64,000 nt of DNA from assembly GCF_047601505.1 (NCBI RefSeq), contig NZ_JASGJD010000001.1, forward strand, positions 558,001-622,000. The letters run 5' to 3'. The notes under the pieces were generated by a model that was not told where the DNA came from, ran no database searches, and saw only the letters and a program-made list of their open reading frames with translations. This document shows, in pieces, positions 8,837 through 17,940 of the stretch. The stretch's first letter is position 1; each line of letters begins with the position of its first letter. A program made the translations under genes and the position numbers. This DNA is from Cloacibacterium sp047601505. Lineage in GTDB: Bacteria; Bacteroidota; Bacteroidia; Flavobacteriales; Weeksellaceae.

Positions 8837-8863
8837 AACTGCTGAAATTTCGGCAGTTTTTTT
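8837..8863 (+). terminator. Intrinsic terminator
   Basis: AACTGCTGAA pairs with TTCGGCAGTT (10 pairs including one G-T) and is followed by T7. Confidence 0.85.
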
Positions 8864-8967
8864 ATTTGATTGTGAAAAGTCTATCAAATTAAATATTAAA
8901 ATGTGATAAATTGCTTCTAATGAGTGTTTCTGCTAAAATTCAATGAAAATCTTTGCCCGAAATTCCC

Positions 8968-8975
8968 TATTTTTG
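8968..8975 (+). promoter_or_regulatory. -7 promoter box of glyS
   Basis: TATTTTTG matches TAnnTTTG 17 bases before the glyS ATG. No well-spaced -33 TTG is visible (the nearest gives a 12-base spacer), so confidence is moderate. Confidence 0.45.
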
Positions 8976-8992
8976 CATAAAATTTATAAAAA

Positions 8993-10534
8993 ATGGCAAA
9001 GCAGGAAGATCTTTTTAAAAACGTGGTTTCTCACGCTAAAGAATATGGTTTTATTTTCCCAAGTTCCGAAATTTATGACGGGCTTTCGGCAGTTTACGAT
9101 TACGGACAAAACGGCGCAGAACTTAAAAATAACATCAAACAATACTGGTGGAAAGCAATGGTTCAGCTTAACGAAAACATTGTTGGGATAGACGCTGCCA
9201 TTTTAATGCATCCTACTACTTGGAAGGCTTCTGGGCACGTAGATGCTTTCAACGACCCATTAATCGATAATAAAGATTCTAAAAAAAGATTTAGAGCAGA
9301 CGTTTTAATTGAAGACTATTGTGCTAAATTAGAAGATAAAGCTCAAAAAGAAATTGATAAAGCTGCCAAAAGATTTGGTGATGCTTTTGATAAAGAACAA
9401 TTTGTAGCAACCAATCCAAAAGTAAAAGAATATTACGAAAAGAAAGAAGCCATCCTTTCTAGAATGGCAAAATCTCTGGAAACCGAGAATCTTGCAGACG
9501 TAAAAGCGCTAATTGAAGAATTAGAAATTGCAGACCCAGATACAGGTTCTAAAAACTGGACAGACGTTAGACAATTTAACCTAATGTTTGGAACTAAATT
9601 GGGTGCTTCGGCAGAAAATGCAATGGATTTGTATCTTCGCCCAGAAACAGCACAAGGTATTTTTGTGAATTTCTTAAATGTACAAAAAACATCAAGACAT
9701 AAACTTCCGTTTGGTATTGCTCAAATTGGTAAAGCTTTTAGAAACGAGATTGTTGCAAGACAATTTATTTTCAGAATGAGAGAATTCGAACAAATGGAAA
9801 TGCAATTTTTTGTACCTCCAGGCACAGAATTAGATTTCTACCAAAAATGGAAAGAAAAACGTCTAAACTGGCATTTAGCTCTAGGTTTGGGTTCTGAAAA
9901 TTACCGTTTCCACGACCACGAAAAATTGGCACATTATGCTAATGCAGCTGCAGATATAGAATTTAAATTTCCTTTCGGTTTTAAAGAATTAGAAGGAATT
10001 CACTCTAGAACAAATTTTGACCTTTCTGCTCACGAAAAATTTTCAGGAAGAAAACTTCAATATTTCGACCCAGAGAGAAACGAAACTTACGTTCCTTATG
10101 TAGTAGAAACTTCAATTGGTTTAGACAGAATGTTTTTGGCATTATTTTCATATTGCTTGAAAAACGAAGTTTTAGAAGATGGTTCAGAAAGAGTAGTTTT
10201 GGCACTTCCGCCAGCATTAGCTCCAGTAAAAGCTGCAATTCTTCCTTTGGTTAAAAAAGATGGATTGCCAGAATTAGCAAGTAAAATTTATGATGAATTG
10301 AAATACGATTTCAATGTATATTATGAAGAAAAAGATGCTATTGGGAAACGTTACAGAAGACAAGATGCCATTGGTACTCCGTTTTGTATCACTGTAGATC
10401 ACGATTCTCTTGCAGACGGAACGGTTACGCTAAGAGAAAGAGATAGCATGAAGCAAGAAAGAGTAAAAATTGAAGATTTAAGAAAAATTATCGACGATAA
10501 AGTGAATTTTAGAACATTACTTTCTAAAATCTAA
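8993..10534 (+). CDS. glyS: Glycyl-tRNA synthetase (class II, homodimeric type)
   Basis: The 513-residue enzyme charges tRNA-Gly with glycine. Class II motifs are visible: GFIFPSSEIYDGLSAVYDYG near the N-terminus, LMFGTKLGASAENAMDLYLRPETAQGIF, the motif 2 region IGKAFRNEI followed by FRMREFEQMEMQFF, and motif 3 VVETSIGLDRMFLALF. The anticodon-binding domain begins near LPPALAPVKAAILPL. This is the eukaryote/archaea-like single-chain form usual in Bacteroidota. Its cognate tRNA-Gly(GCC) is encoded at 55904-55976. A textbook terminator follows. Confidence 0.96.
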   Translation: MAKQEDLFKNVVSHAKEYGFIFPSSEIYDGLSAVYDYGQNGAELKNNIKQYWWKAMVQLNENIVGIDAAILMHPTTWKASGHVDAFNDPLIDNKDSKKRFRADVLIEDYCAKLEDKAQKEIDKAAKRFGDAFDKEQFVATNPKVKEYYEKKEAILSRMAKSLETENLADVKALIEELEIADPDTGSKNWTDVRQFNLMFGTKLGASAENAMDLYLRPETAQGIFVNFLNVQKTSRHKLPFGIAQIGKAFRNEIVARQFIFRMREFEQMEMQFFVPPGTELDFYQKWKEKRLNWHLALGLGSENYRFHDHEKLAHYANAAADIEFKFPFGFKELEGIHSRTNFDLSAHEKFSGRKLQYFDPERNETYVPYVVETSIGLDRMFLALFSYCLKNEVLEDGSERVVLALPPALAPVKAAILPLVKKDGLPELASKIYDELKYDFNVYYEEKDAIGKRYRRQDAIGTPFCITVDHDSLADGTVTLRERDSMKQERVKIEDLRKIIDDKVNFRTLLSKI

Positions 10535-10540
10535 AAAAGC

Positions 10541-10574
10541 AAAATCCCGCAAATTTATTTTTGCGGGATTTTTT
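10541..10574 (+). terminator. Intrinsic terminator of glyS
   Basis: AAAATCCCGCAAA and TTTGCGGGATTTT form a perfect 13-bp stem with a 6-base loop and a T-run. Confidence 0.92.
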
Positions 10575-10724
10575 AAAAAACTTAGTTTAAGGAGGAATTG
10601 GATTTTTAAAATTTTATTTTCTTAATAATGCCAAGATATGTTTTTAAAACCGATTTTCCAACATGATTTAATTCAATGATTTTTGTCAGTTTTTATTGAA
10701 AATATAAACAAAAGAAAAAAGTAG

Positions 10725-10732
10725 TATTTTTG
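10725..10732 (+). promoter_or_regulatory. -7 promoter box of the serine hydrolase gene
   Basis: TATTTTTG (TAnnTTTG) lies 16 bases before the ATG at 10749. The nearest -33 TTG (10696-10698) gives a long 26-base spacer. Confidence 0.4.
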
Positions 10733-10748
10733 ATGAAAATCAACTCAA

Positions 10749-11897
10749 ATGAAAGTTTTCAAGAAAATAGTAAAAGGATTTTTTATTTTCCTTGCATTGC
10801 TTATAGCATTGGCTTATGCCTTTAATTATCAACATTTATTCAACGCCATTAGGCTCACTTATCTTAAAGGAGAGAGTAGTGCTACAATAGATGATGGAAA
10901 AGATTTTCCAGCGCATTATATTGATAAAGGAACGCCTCAACCTTGGCAAAAAGATTCTTTGTACAACAAGGTTAATTTACCTAAAAATATCCTCGAAAAT
11001 CTGAAATCTACTCATTCTGCATCTTTTTTGGTTATAAAAAATGGCAAATTATTGCACGAAGAGTATTTTGAAGGATATAACGCCAATAGCAAAACTAATT
11101 CTTTTTCTATGGCGAAAGCATTTACCGTTATGTTGATGGGAGCGGCCATTAAAGATGGAAAAATAAAAAGCGAAAACCAATTGTATTCAGATTTTTATCC
11201 TCAATTTGCAAAAGATAGTTTGGGCAAATTTCTTACTCTTAGAGATTTAGCATCTATGGAAGCAGGTTATTATTGGAACGAAGATTATAGAAATCCTTTT
11301 CTGCAAAATCCTAGAATTTATTATGGTAAAAATATGGCTGAAGCTTTGTTGTATCCAAAATTTGAAGCCAAACCAGGAACCAGATTTGAATATCAAAGTG
11401 GTGCTACTCAATTATTGGGTTTTGCCATCAGAAAAGCAGTGAATGTACCACTTGCTTATTACGCTTCGGAGAAATTTTGGAAACCTCTAGGGATGGAATC
11501 TGAAGCTTATTGGAATACAGACGAAAAAGGAATGGAAAAAACTTTTTGTTGTGTAAATGCCATTGCGAGAGATTATGCCAAATTGGGACAATTGCTTTTA
11601 CAAAAAGGAAATTGGAACGGGAAACAACTTTTAGATTCTACATATATTCAAAAAATGATTACGCCAACTCAACTTTCTGGAGGAATTTACGGCTTAGGAA
11701 TTTGGGTAAATAACGATGCAAAGTATAAATATTATCAATTTTGGGGATTTACCAGTCAGTTGATTATCATTATTCCTGAAAAAAATATGGTAATTGTAAG
11801 AACGGGTAAATTTAAAAACGAAGCAAAAGACGAAAAAGGAAGGTCTGCGCAAGCTGCTTTTTTAGTAGAACATGCTGTGAAAACTTTTGCCAATTAA
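10749..11897 (+). CDS. Beta-lactamase-fold serine hydrolase, membrane-anchored
   Basis: The 382-residue protein begins with a single TM anchor (FFIFLALLIALAYAF, residues ~10-24). A class C beta-lactamase-like domain follows, with the SxxK motif in SFSMAKAFTVMLMG (Ser and Lys near residues 124-127). RDLASMEAGYYWNED, then DYAKLGQLLLQKGNWNGKQL and GGIYGLGIWV are typical of this esterase/D-aminopeptidase-like family. The usual HTG-like motif 3 is not obvious. The substrate is unknown; peptidoglycan or an ester are both possible. The RM cassette starts 44 bases downstream. Confidence 0.85.
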   Translation: MKVFKKIVKGFFIFLALLIALAYAFNYQHLFNAIRLTYLKGESSATIDDGKDFPAHYIDKGTPQPWQKDSLYNKVNLPKNILENLKSTHSASFLVIKNGKLLHEEYFEGYNANSKTNSFSMAKAFTVMLMGAAIKDGKIKSENQLYSDFYPQFAKDSLGKFLTLRDLASMEAGYYWNEDYRNPFLQNPRIYYGKNMAEALLYPKFEAKPGTRFEYQSGATQLLGFAIRKAVNVPLAYYASEKFWKPLGMESEAYWNTDEKGMEKTFCCVNAIARDYAKLGQLLLQKGNWNGKQLLDSTYIQKMITPTQLSGGIYGLGIWVNNDAKYKYYQFWGFTSQLIIIIPEKNMVIVRTGKFKNEAKDEKGRSAQAAFLVEHAVKTFAN

Positions 11898-11928
11898 AGA
11901 AAAATTTTTATATTAATCATAATAATCA

Positions 11929-11936
11929 TATTTTTG
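11929..11936 (+). promoter_or_regulatory. -7 promoter box of the restriction-modification operon
   Basis: TATTTTTG ends five bases before the ATG of the first methyltransferase, which predicts a nearly leaderless transcript. No clear -33 TTG is seen at the ideal distance. Confidence 0.5.
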
Positions 11937-11941
11937 TATTT

Positions 11942-13063
11942 ATGATTAAAATGGTTGATTTATTTGCAGGGTGTGGAGGGCTTAGTTTGGGAATGGAACA
12001 AGCTGGGTTTACGACTATTTTTGCTAATGAAATCAACGAATCTCTTTTTGAAACATATTTATATAATAGAAATTTATCCGAAAATTCCTATTTTACAGGA
12101 GATATAAATGAACTAAATCAAAATATAAAACAATACAAATCAAAGTTTACTGATGTTGATTTAGTTTGTGGTGGACCACCTTGCCAAGGTTTCTCTATGG
12201 CAAATAGACAAAGAATTTTAGACGACCCAAGAAATACACTTTATAAAGCATTTTTGGAGTTTTTGAAAGAAGTAAAACCAAAGTTTTTTGTAATGGAGAA
12301 CGTTAAAGGTATGTCTAAAAAAATAGATGAAATCACAAATGACTTTAAAGAATATTTGGGAGAAGAATATTCTTTCTCTCATTCATTATTCAATGCTAAA
12401 GATTTTGGATTACCTCAAAACAGAGAACGTTTTTTTATTATTGGAAATAGATTAGGAGTTGATAATAATATTGTTTTTGAGCAAATCAAAAATAATAAAC
12501 TTAAAAATCCTTTTGTTTTGAAAGACGCAATAAGCGACTTGCCAAAACTTGAACCAAATCGAACAAAAAATAATACTCAAATAGAAAATAAAGAAATTGG
12601 TTTTTTTGAAACAGAGTATTCTTTTCCAAAATCTGCGTACGCAGATTTTGTAAACAATGGTAAAAAAGTAAATAAACTATACAATCACAAAAATCGTTAC
12701 AACAACGATAGGGATATTGAGATTTTCTCATTACTTCCTCAAGGACAAAACTCGCTACACAAAAGTATTGAGCATATAATGCCATACAAAAGTAGAAATC
12801 ACATTTTTAAAGATAAATATTTCAAACTTGATGAAAATGAAGTCTGCAAAACAATCACTTCGCATATGAAGCACGATTGCAATATGTACATTCATCCAAA
12901 TCAAGCAAGAGGTTTATCACCAAGAGAAGCCGCAAGAATTCAAACATTCCCAGATTATTATATTTTTAAAGGAACACCAAATTATTGGTATGCACAGATA
13001 GGAAATGCTGTTCCCGTAAAACTTGCAGAATTTATTGGTAAAGAAATCATCAAATATTTGTAA
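11942..13063 (+). CDS. DNA (cytosine-5) methyltransferase, first of two
   Basis: The 373-residue protein has the ordered C5-MTase motifs. Motif I is VDLFAGCGGLSLGMEQAGF and motif IV (catalytic Cys) is CGGPPCQGFSMANRQR. Motif VI is FFVMENVKGM, VIII is FGLPQNRERFFIIG, IX is ARGLSPREAARIQTFP, and X is YAQIGNAVPVKLAEFIG. The target recognition domain lies between VIII and IX (about residues 200-310). It methylates cytosine C5 within one strand of the system's site. The stop is 2 bases before the next MTase, so the three genes form one operon. Confidence 0.95.
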   Translation: MIKMVDLFAGCGGLSLGMEQAGFTTIFANEINESLFETYLYNRNLSENSYFTGDINELNQNIKQYKSKFTDVDLVCGGPPCQGFSMANRQRILDDPRNTLYKAFLEFLKEVKPKFFVMENVKGMSKKIDEITNDFKEYLGEEYSFSHSLFNAKDFGLPQNRERFFIIGNRLGVDNNIVFEQIKNNKLKNPFVLKDAISDLPKLEPNRTKNNTQIENKEIGFFETEYSFPKSAYADFVNNGKKVNKLYNHKNRYNNDRDIEIFSLLPQGQNSLHKSIEHIMPYKSRNHIFKDKYFKLDENEVCKTITSHMKHDCNMYIHPNQARGLSPREAARIQTFPDYYIFKGTPNYWYAQIGNAVPVKLAEFIGKEIIKYL

Positions 13064-13065
13064 TT

Positions 13066-14145
13066 ATGAAACACTTAGAATTATTCGCAGGTATTGGAGG
13101 ATTTAGAAAGGCTTTCGACATTTTTGGAGAAGACCTTAAAATGCCTATGCAATGTATCGGTTATTCAGAATTAGATATTTACGCTAATAAAACATACACA
13201 GCAAATTATAAAACCGAAAACGAAACTGTTTTAGGCGATATAGTTGAGTTTACATCAAATAAAAGAAATATTGAAAATCTTGTAGATTTTGATGTTCTGA
13301 CAGGTGGATTTCCTTGTCAATCATTTAGTATGATGGGAAAACAAAAAGGATTTGAAGACGTTAGAGGAAATGTGTTTTTTAATATCATTGAAATTTTAAA
13401 AGTCAAAAAACCTAAATTCATTTTACTTGAAAATGTGAAAAATATTGTTACTCACGACAATGGAAATACAATTAAAGTTATTGAAGAAGAAATCAGAAAA
13501 GTAGGATACAAAAATGTATTTTACAATATTTTTAATACTCAAAATTTTGGATTAGCACAAAAGAGAAATCGTGTTTTTATCTTTGCAACGACAGAATCTT
13601 TGCCGAAAGATTTTATTTTCAATGAAAAAGTAGTTATTGACAATTTTAAAGGCATCAAAAAGAGTAGCTTACTAAAACAAAAAACGACACTGGATGTACT
13701 TGCAAAAGAAGTAGAAGAAAAATATTATCTTTCTGAAACATTAAAACCTACCATTTTATCAAATGGTTCTAAAAATTTTAAGTCAAAATCTGAAATAAAC
13801 CAACTTGTTGCAAGACCATTAACAGCAACTATGGTAAAAATGCATAGAGCTTGTCAAGATAATTATTTTTCTCACGAATTTTTAAATTCTGAAAAACCTT
13901 TAGAATATTTAAAAAACGAATATTCAAAGGATGAACTAGCTAAACACAGAATACGAAAACTAACACCTCATGAAGCATTTTTATTACAAGGTTTTAATGG
14001 AAATTTTGTCTCAAATGCTATTAATGCTGGAGTTAGTAATCATCAACTTTATAAACAGGCAGGAAATGCAGTAAGTGTAAACACTGTTTATGCTGTTTTA
14101 CATTATCTTTTCATAAAAAACGACCTTATTAAATATGTTCTTTAA
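13066..14145 (+). CDS. DNA (cytosine-5) methyltransferase, second of two
   Basis: The 359-residue C5-MTase starts with LELFAGIGGFRKAFDIFG (motif I). It has GGFPCQSFSMMGKQKGFED (motif IV, catalytic Cys), ILLENVKNI (VI), NFGLAQKRNRVFIFA (VIII), RIRKLTPHEAFLLQGF (IX) and YKQAGNAVSVNTVYAVL (X). It is clearly divergent from the upstream MTase, so it is not a recent duplication. Its 3' end overlaps the endonuclease gene by 11 bases, indicating translational coupling. Confidence 0.95.
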   Translation: MKHLELFAGIGGFRKAFDIFGEDLKMPMQCIGYSELDIYANKTYTANYKTENETVLGDIVEFTSNKRNIENLVDFDVLTGGFPCQSFSMMGKQKGFEDVRGNVFFNIIEILKVKKPKFILLENVKNIVTHDNGNTIKVIEEEIRKVGYKNVFYNIFNTQNFGLAQKRNRVFIFATTESLPKDFIFNEKVVIDNFKGIKKSSLLKQKTTLDVLAKEVEEKYYLSETLKPTILSNGSKNFKSKSEINQLVARPLTATMVKMHRACQDNYFSHEFLNSEKPLEYLKNEYSKDELAKHRIRKLTPHEAFLLQGFNGNFVSNAINAGVSNHQLYKQAGNAVSVNTVYAVLHYLFIKNDLIKYVL

Positions 14146-15220
14146 ACTACATTCTGAAGGAAAAATTGGATATAAACAACTTACGGAAGCCGATTTAGGT
14201 AGAACCTCAGGAAATACGACTCATATTGGATTGTTTGGAAATGTATTAACATTTTTACCCGATCATGACTTTGAGGACGAAGCGTTATTTCTATATAATA
14301 ATACAAGTCAAAGTGTTCCTTATTTTTTTGACCGTATTACAAGAGAAAATGGAGATATAAATTCTCCTAAAATAAAAAAAGGTGGAAAAAACATAGTTTC
14401 TGTTACAACATTGATTCAAGGGATTACCAATGAACTAATTGATGACAGAAAGTGGTTTCTTTTATGGTTTGGTTTAGAAAGTGGAAAAGTTGTATTTTAT
14501 TTGTTCAACAATAAATCAATTGACTTTAGTAAACTTTCTCAAATTATTGATTTGCAAACGAACCTAGTGAAAAAGCAGATAAACAAAGGTGATATAAACT
14601 ATAACAATTTATTAGAGGAATTAGAAAAGTATGTAAATGAAAATACAGAAGAAGTTTTACAAGAGTTAGAAATCCAATCTCAAATTGGAAACTCAGTTTC
14701 TGAAATAAAAAAGTATAAACCATTTGACATTATTAATGCAAATAAAATTTTTCAAGAAACAGGCAAAAAAGGAGAAGAACTAATTGCTGAATATTTGGAA
14801 ATTTTAAAAGCAAGAAAGCAAATATTTGCATACAATTGGTACAACAGGAATATGGAAACTGGTTTACCATATGATTTCCACATCCAAGCAAATAATCAAA
14901 GTTTAACTTATGTTGATGTAAAATCAACTAAATATAAATTCGAGCAATCAATCATTTTCAGTAATCAAGAGATTGACTTTATATCTACTGAACATACTTA
15001 TAATATCTTTAGAGTTTATGATTTATTAGAAGAAATTGGATCACCAAAACTTAAGATTTGTAAAAATATTAAAAATTTGGCTCAACAAATAAACCCTCAT
15101 TTTGAAATTCTTAAAAACTCTTTGGAAGCTCAAAGTATAAAATTGCAATCAGCAAATATGGCAATAAACCCCAATAATAATTTATTGAGTTTTGGCAATG
15201 AAATAAATTTAGATTTTTAA
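14135..15220 (+). CDS. Putative type II restriction endonuclease with DUF3883/PD-(D/E)xK-like domain
   Basis: The 361-residue protein overlaps the preceding MTase gene by 11 bases. Its C-terminal half has GKKGEELIAEYLE, NWYNRNMETGLPYDFHIQ and then LTYVDVKSTKYKFEQSIIFS. This E...D...(D)xK order is that of DUF3883/Mrr-like nuclease domains. The N-terminal half (residues 1-190) has no motif I recognise and may read the DNA site. Linkage to two C5-MTases makes a restriction endonuclease the best reading. The actual site is not deducible. Confidence 0.75.
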   Translation: MFFKLHSEGKIGYKQLTEADLGRTSGNTTHIGLFGNVLTFLPDHDFEDEALFLYNNTSQSVPYFFDRITRENGDINSPKIKKGGKNIVSVTTLIQGITNELIDDRKWFLLWFGLESGKVVFYLFNNKSIDFSKLSQIIDLQTNLVKKQINKGDINYNNLLEELEKYVNENTEEVLQELEIQSQIGNSVSEIKKYKPFDIINANKIFQETGKKGEELIAEYLEILKARKQIFAYNWYNRNMETGLPYDFHIQANNQSLTYVDVKSTKYKFEQSIIFSNQEIDFISTEHTYNIFRVYDLLEEIGSPKLKICKNIKNLAQQINPHFEILKNSLEAQSIKLQSANMAINPNNNLLSFGNEINLDF

Positions 15221-15250
15221 AAAAAATAGATTATAATTCCGTAATTTTGA

Positions 15251-15283
15251 ACCGTTCTAAACAAGTTTTAGAATGGTTTTTAA
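15251..15283 (+). terminator. Intrinsic terminator of the RM operon
   Basis: ACCGTTCTAAAC pairs with GTTTTAGAATGGT (one G-T pair, one bulge) and is followed by TTTT-A-ATTTT. Confidence 0.75.
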
Positions 15284-15301
15284 TTTTAAGAAAGAAAATA
15301 T

Positions 15302-16528
15302 ATGTTTGATATAAAAGAAATTCGCAGTCAGTTTCCTATTTTAAAACAAGAAGTAAATGGCAAACCTTTGGTTTATTTTGACAATGCTGCTTCTTCGCAA
15401 AAACCAATTTCGGTATTAGAAACTTGGCAAAAATACTACGAAGAAATAAATGCAAATGTACACCGCGGAATCCATACTTTGTCTCAGTTGGCAACAGAAG
15501 AAATGGAGAACTCTAGGAAAAAAGTTCAACATTTTATCAATGCTAAACATGATTATGAAGTTATTTTTACCAAAGGAACCACCGAAGGAATTAACCTAAT
15601 TGCTTATGCTCTTGGGAATTCGAATTTCATTAAAAAAGACGACGAAATTATAATTTCTTATCTAGAACATCACTCTAATATTGTGCCTTGGCAAATGCTT
15701 TGCGAAAGAACTGGCGCAAAATTGAAAGTAATTCCTATAGACGAAAATGGGATTCTTCAACTTGATTTTTTAGACCAAAATCTTTCAGAAAAAACGAAAA
15801 TAGTTTCTGTAAATCAGGTTTCTAATGCGTTGGGAATTATTAATCCTATCGAAGAAATAATTGCAAAAGTAAGAGCTAAATCTTCTGCTTTAATGGTAAT
15901 AGACGGTGCGCAATCTACACCTCATTTTAAGATTGATGTACAAAAAATAGATTGTGATTTTTTTGTCTTTTCTGGGCATAAAATGTACGCTCCAATGGGC
16001 GTAGGAATTCTCTACGGAAAAGAAGAAATTCTAGAAAAAATGCAACCTTTCCACGGAGGTGGCGAGATGATTGCAACTTGTAGCTTCGAGAAAACTACTT
16101 ATGCAGGCTTACCTTTTAAATTTGAAGCAGGTACGCCAAATGTTGGTGGCAATATCGCTTTAGGAGCTGCAATAGATTTTATGAATAGTATAGGAATTGA
16201 GAATATCCAAAACCACGAAAATACGCTTTTAGAATATGCTCAGAAAAAGCTTTTAGAAATAGATGGACTTAGAATTTATGGCGAAAAAGCAAAAAGAGCT
16301 GGTGTAGTTTCTTTTAATTTAGAAGGCGTTGGAATTGCTTCTGACGTTGGAATGATTCTAGACAAACTAGGATTTGCTGTAAGAACTGGGCATCATTGTA
16401 CACAGCCAATTATGGAATTTTTCAATATTGCAGGAACGGTGAGAGCTAGTTTTGCGGTTTTCAATACTTTAGAAGAAGTAGATAAACTGGCAGAAGGTGT
16501 TAAAAAAGCACAAAGAATGCTGATGTAA
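15302..16528 (+). CDS. sufS: SufS-type cysteine desulfurase
   Basis: The 408-residue PLP enzyme takes sulfur from cysteine for Fe-S cluster assembly. It shows VYFDNAASSQKP, NANVHRGIHTLSQLAT and the PLP-lysine motif FVFSGHKMYAPMGVGILYG. The group II (SufS) active-site cysteine loop is VRTGHHCTQPIMEFF. Length matches SufS (about 405). Other suf genes are not adjacent; the RM cassette occupies the upstream side and may have separated it from them. The gene ends at a bidirectional terminator. Confidence 0.95.
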   Translation: MFDIKEIRSQFPILKQEVNGKPLVYFDNAASSQKPISVLETWQKYYEEINANVHRGIHTLSQLATEEMENSRKKVQHFINAKHDYEVIFTKGTTEGINLIAYALGNSNFIKKDDEIIISYLEHHSNIVPWQMLCERTGAKLKVIPIDENGILQLDFLDQNLSEKTKIVSVNQVSNALGIINPIEEIIAKVRAKSSALMVIDGAQSTPHFKIDVQKIDCDFFVFSGHKMYAPMGVGILYGKEEILEKMQPFHGGGEMIATCSFEKTTYAGLPFKFEAGTPNVGGNIALGAAIDFMNSIGIENIQNHENTLLEYAQKKLLEIDGLRIYGEKAKRAGVVSFNLEGVGIASDVGMILDKLGFAVRTGHHCTQPIMEFFNIAGTVRASFAVFNTLEEVDKLAEGVKKAQRMLM

Positions 16529-16551
16529 ATTTATCTAAAATTCAAATAAAT

Positions 16552-16579
16552 AACCCCTGAAATTTAATTTTCGGGGGTT
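16552..16579. terminator. Bidirectional terminator between sufS and the lipoprotein gene
   Basis: AACCCCTGAAA pairs with TTTTCGGGGGTT across a short AT loop. The stem overlaps the stop codon (16564-16566) of the minus-strand lipoprotein gene. Confidence 0.8.
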
Positions 16580-16932
16580 TGTTGTATAAGTTCATCAACC
16601 TTTTTTTGTTGCTGTAATTTTTCTTTTTCTTTCGCTAATTTTTCGTCTTGTTTAGACTTTTTGTTGGCTTCTTCCAGTTTCTTTTTGGTGTCTGCAATTT
16701 TTTGTTCGGTAGTTTTTGCAGAATCTTTTTTCTTCACAATTACCGTATCTTTTTTTGCATTTTCTATTTTAGAATTAATGGCATCAAAGGAAGCTTGTCC
16801 TACTACAGAATCTATTACTGTGGTATCAATTGGTGTATTGTCTTCTTTGTAATACATGGCTTCTTCTTGAGAAATTTCTTTTTTACAAGAAGCTAATGTT
16901 GCTAAAATGAATAAAAATAAAAACTTTTTCAT
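16564..16932 (-). CDS. Small coiled-coil lipoprotein, function unknown
   Basis: The 122-residue product has a signal peptide with a lipobox (LATLASC, acylated Cys at residue 16). A Thr/Val-rich linker follows, then a long Lys/Glu/Gln-rich helix from about residue 55 that is predicted to form a coiled coil. No family is recognised. It is the last gene of the mutL-rhomboid-EEP group (13-base gap from EEP) and is read through to the bidirectional terminator. A periplasmic lipid-anchored location is inferred. Confidence 0.65.
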   Translation of the reverse strand: MKKFLFLFILATLASCKKEISQEEAMYYKEDNTPIDTTVIDSVVGQASFDAINSKIENAKKDTVIVKKKDSAKTTEQKIADTKKKLEEANKKSKQDEKLAKEKEKLQQQKKVDELIQQTPEN

Positions 16933-16945
16933 TTGTTACAAATCT

Positions 16946-17938
16946 TTAATTAAAACTAAATTCTGCAAAAACAGGGTAGTGGTCTGAAGCATCTTTGGTT
17001 CGATTCACTTTATAGCTTTTGCATTTTATTTCTTTGGAAGTGAAAAGATAATCTATTCTGATAGGGAATTTATAATCGTGGAAACTAGTTGCACTGCCAG
17101 AACCGGCTTCTAAAAAAGCATCGCTCAAAACACTGTTGATGGTGTAATATTCGTAAGAATTAGGAACAGCATTAAAATCTCCGCCTACAACTACAGGATA
17201 AGGAGATTGCTGTATAAAATCCTTCATGGTATTTACTTCGTCTTGATGAAGTTTAAAAACCGGGATAAATCTTCTGATTAAACTTTTTGCTTTTTCTTCG
17301 TTTGCATCAATGCTAGAAGTAGGTTTTACCATGTCTTTTTTGAGCTGAAATGGTTCTAAATAAACATTAATAAATCTGATGATTTTTCCGTTAATTTCAA
17401 TGTCTGCAAATCTTCCTTCGGCATTTTCTGTAAAATCTAAACTTCCCGTTTTCACTACTTTGTGCTTGGTATAGAAACTCACCACTTGAGGATGCTCGTC
17501 TCCCGTTAAATTTTTAAAAGAAGGTCTTTTGTCTTCATAGCCAATCTCCTGAATAAAAACTACATCAGCATTGGCAGAATTTACCAAATCTTGTATTTCC
17601 GTTAATGAATTTTCTTTAAAACTGCTTCCTTTTATGTTGTAAGTTACCATTTTGAAACTTGCAGAACCTTCATTTTTAGAAGAATAATTAATCCATCTTC
17701 TAATTGGAGTTAAGAAAAATATGGTGATTACGATAAAAACTAAAGCTCTTTTTTTGAAAAAAACAATCCAAAAAAGAATAAGGAAAACATTCACAATCAT
17801 TAAGAAAGGAAATCCTAATGATAAAAAATTAAGAAGAGGAAAATCTCTGGGAGCAAAGTAAGCGTTGAGTATTGTACCTGCCAAAAGCGCTACAATTACC
17901 AAATGTGCTATTAAGACTACAAATCTTACTAATTTCAT
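16946..17938 (-). CDS. Membrane-anchored endonuclease/exonuclease/phosphatase (EEP) family protein
   Basis: The 330-residue protein has three N-terminal TM helices (residues ~5-80) and then an EEP hydrolase domain. Motifs in order are VTYNIKG, VFIQEIGYED (metal-binding Glu), INVYLEP, VVVGGDFNAVPNS (catalytic Asp/Asn), RIDYLFTS and the terminal DASDHYPVFAEF (catalytic His). All key EEP residues are present. Such proteins cleave phosphodiesters in nucleic acids, phosphoinositides or sphingomyelin; the substrate is not deducible. It starts 2 bases after the rhomboid stop, so the two are tightly co-transcribed. A secreted paralogue is at 21246-22088. Confidence 0.85.
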   Translation of the reverse strand: MKLVRFVVLIAHLVIVALLAGTILNAYFAPRDFPLLNFLSLGFPFLMIVNVFLILFWIVFFKKRALVFIVITIFFLTPIRRWINYSSKNEGSASFKMVTYNIKGSSFKENSLTEIQDLVNSANADVVFIQEIGYEDKRPSFKNLTGDEHPQVVSFYTKHKVVKTGSLDFTENAEGRFADIEINGKIIRFINVYLEPFQLKKDMVKPTSSIDANEEKAKSLIRRFIPVFKLHQDEVNTMKDFIQQSPYPVVVGGDFNAVPNSYEYYTINSVLSDAFLEAGSGSATSFHDYKFPIRIDYLFTSKEIKCKSYKVNRTKDASDHYPVFAEFSFN

Positions 17939-17940
17939 TC

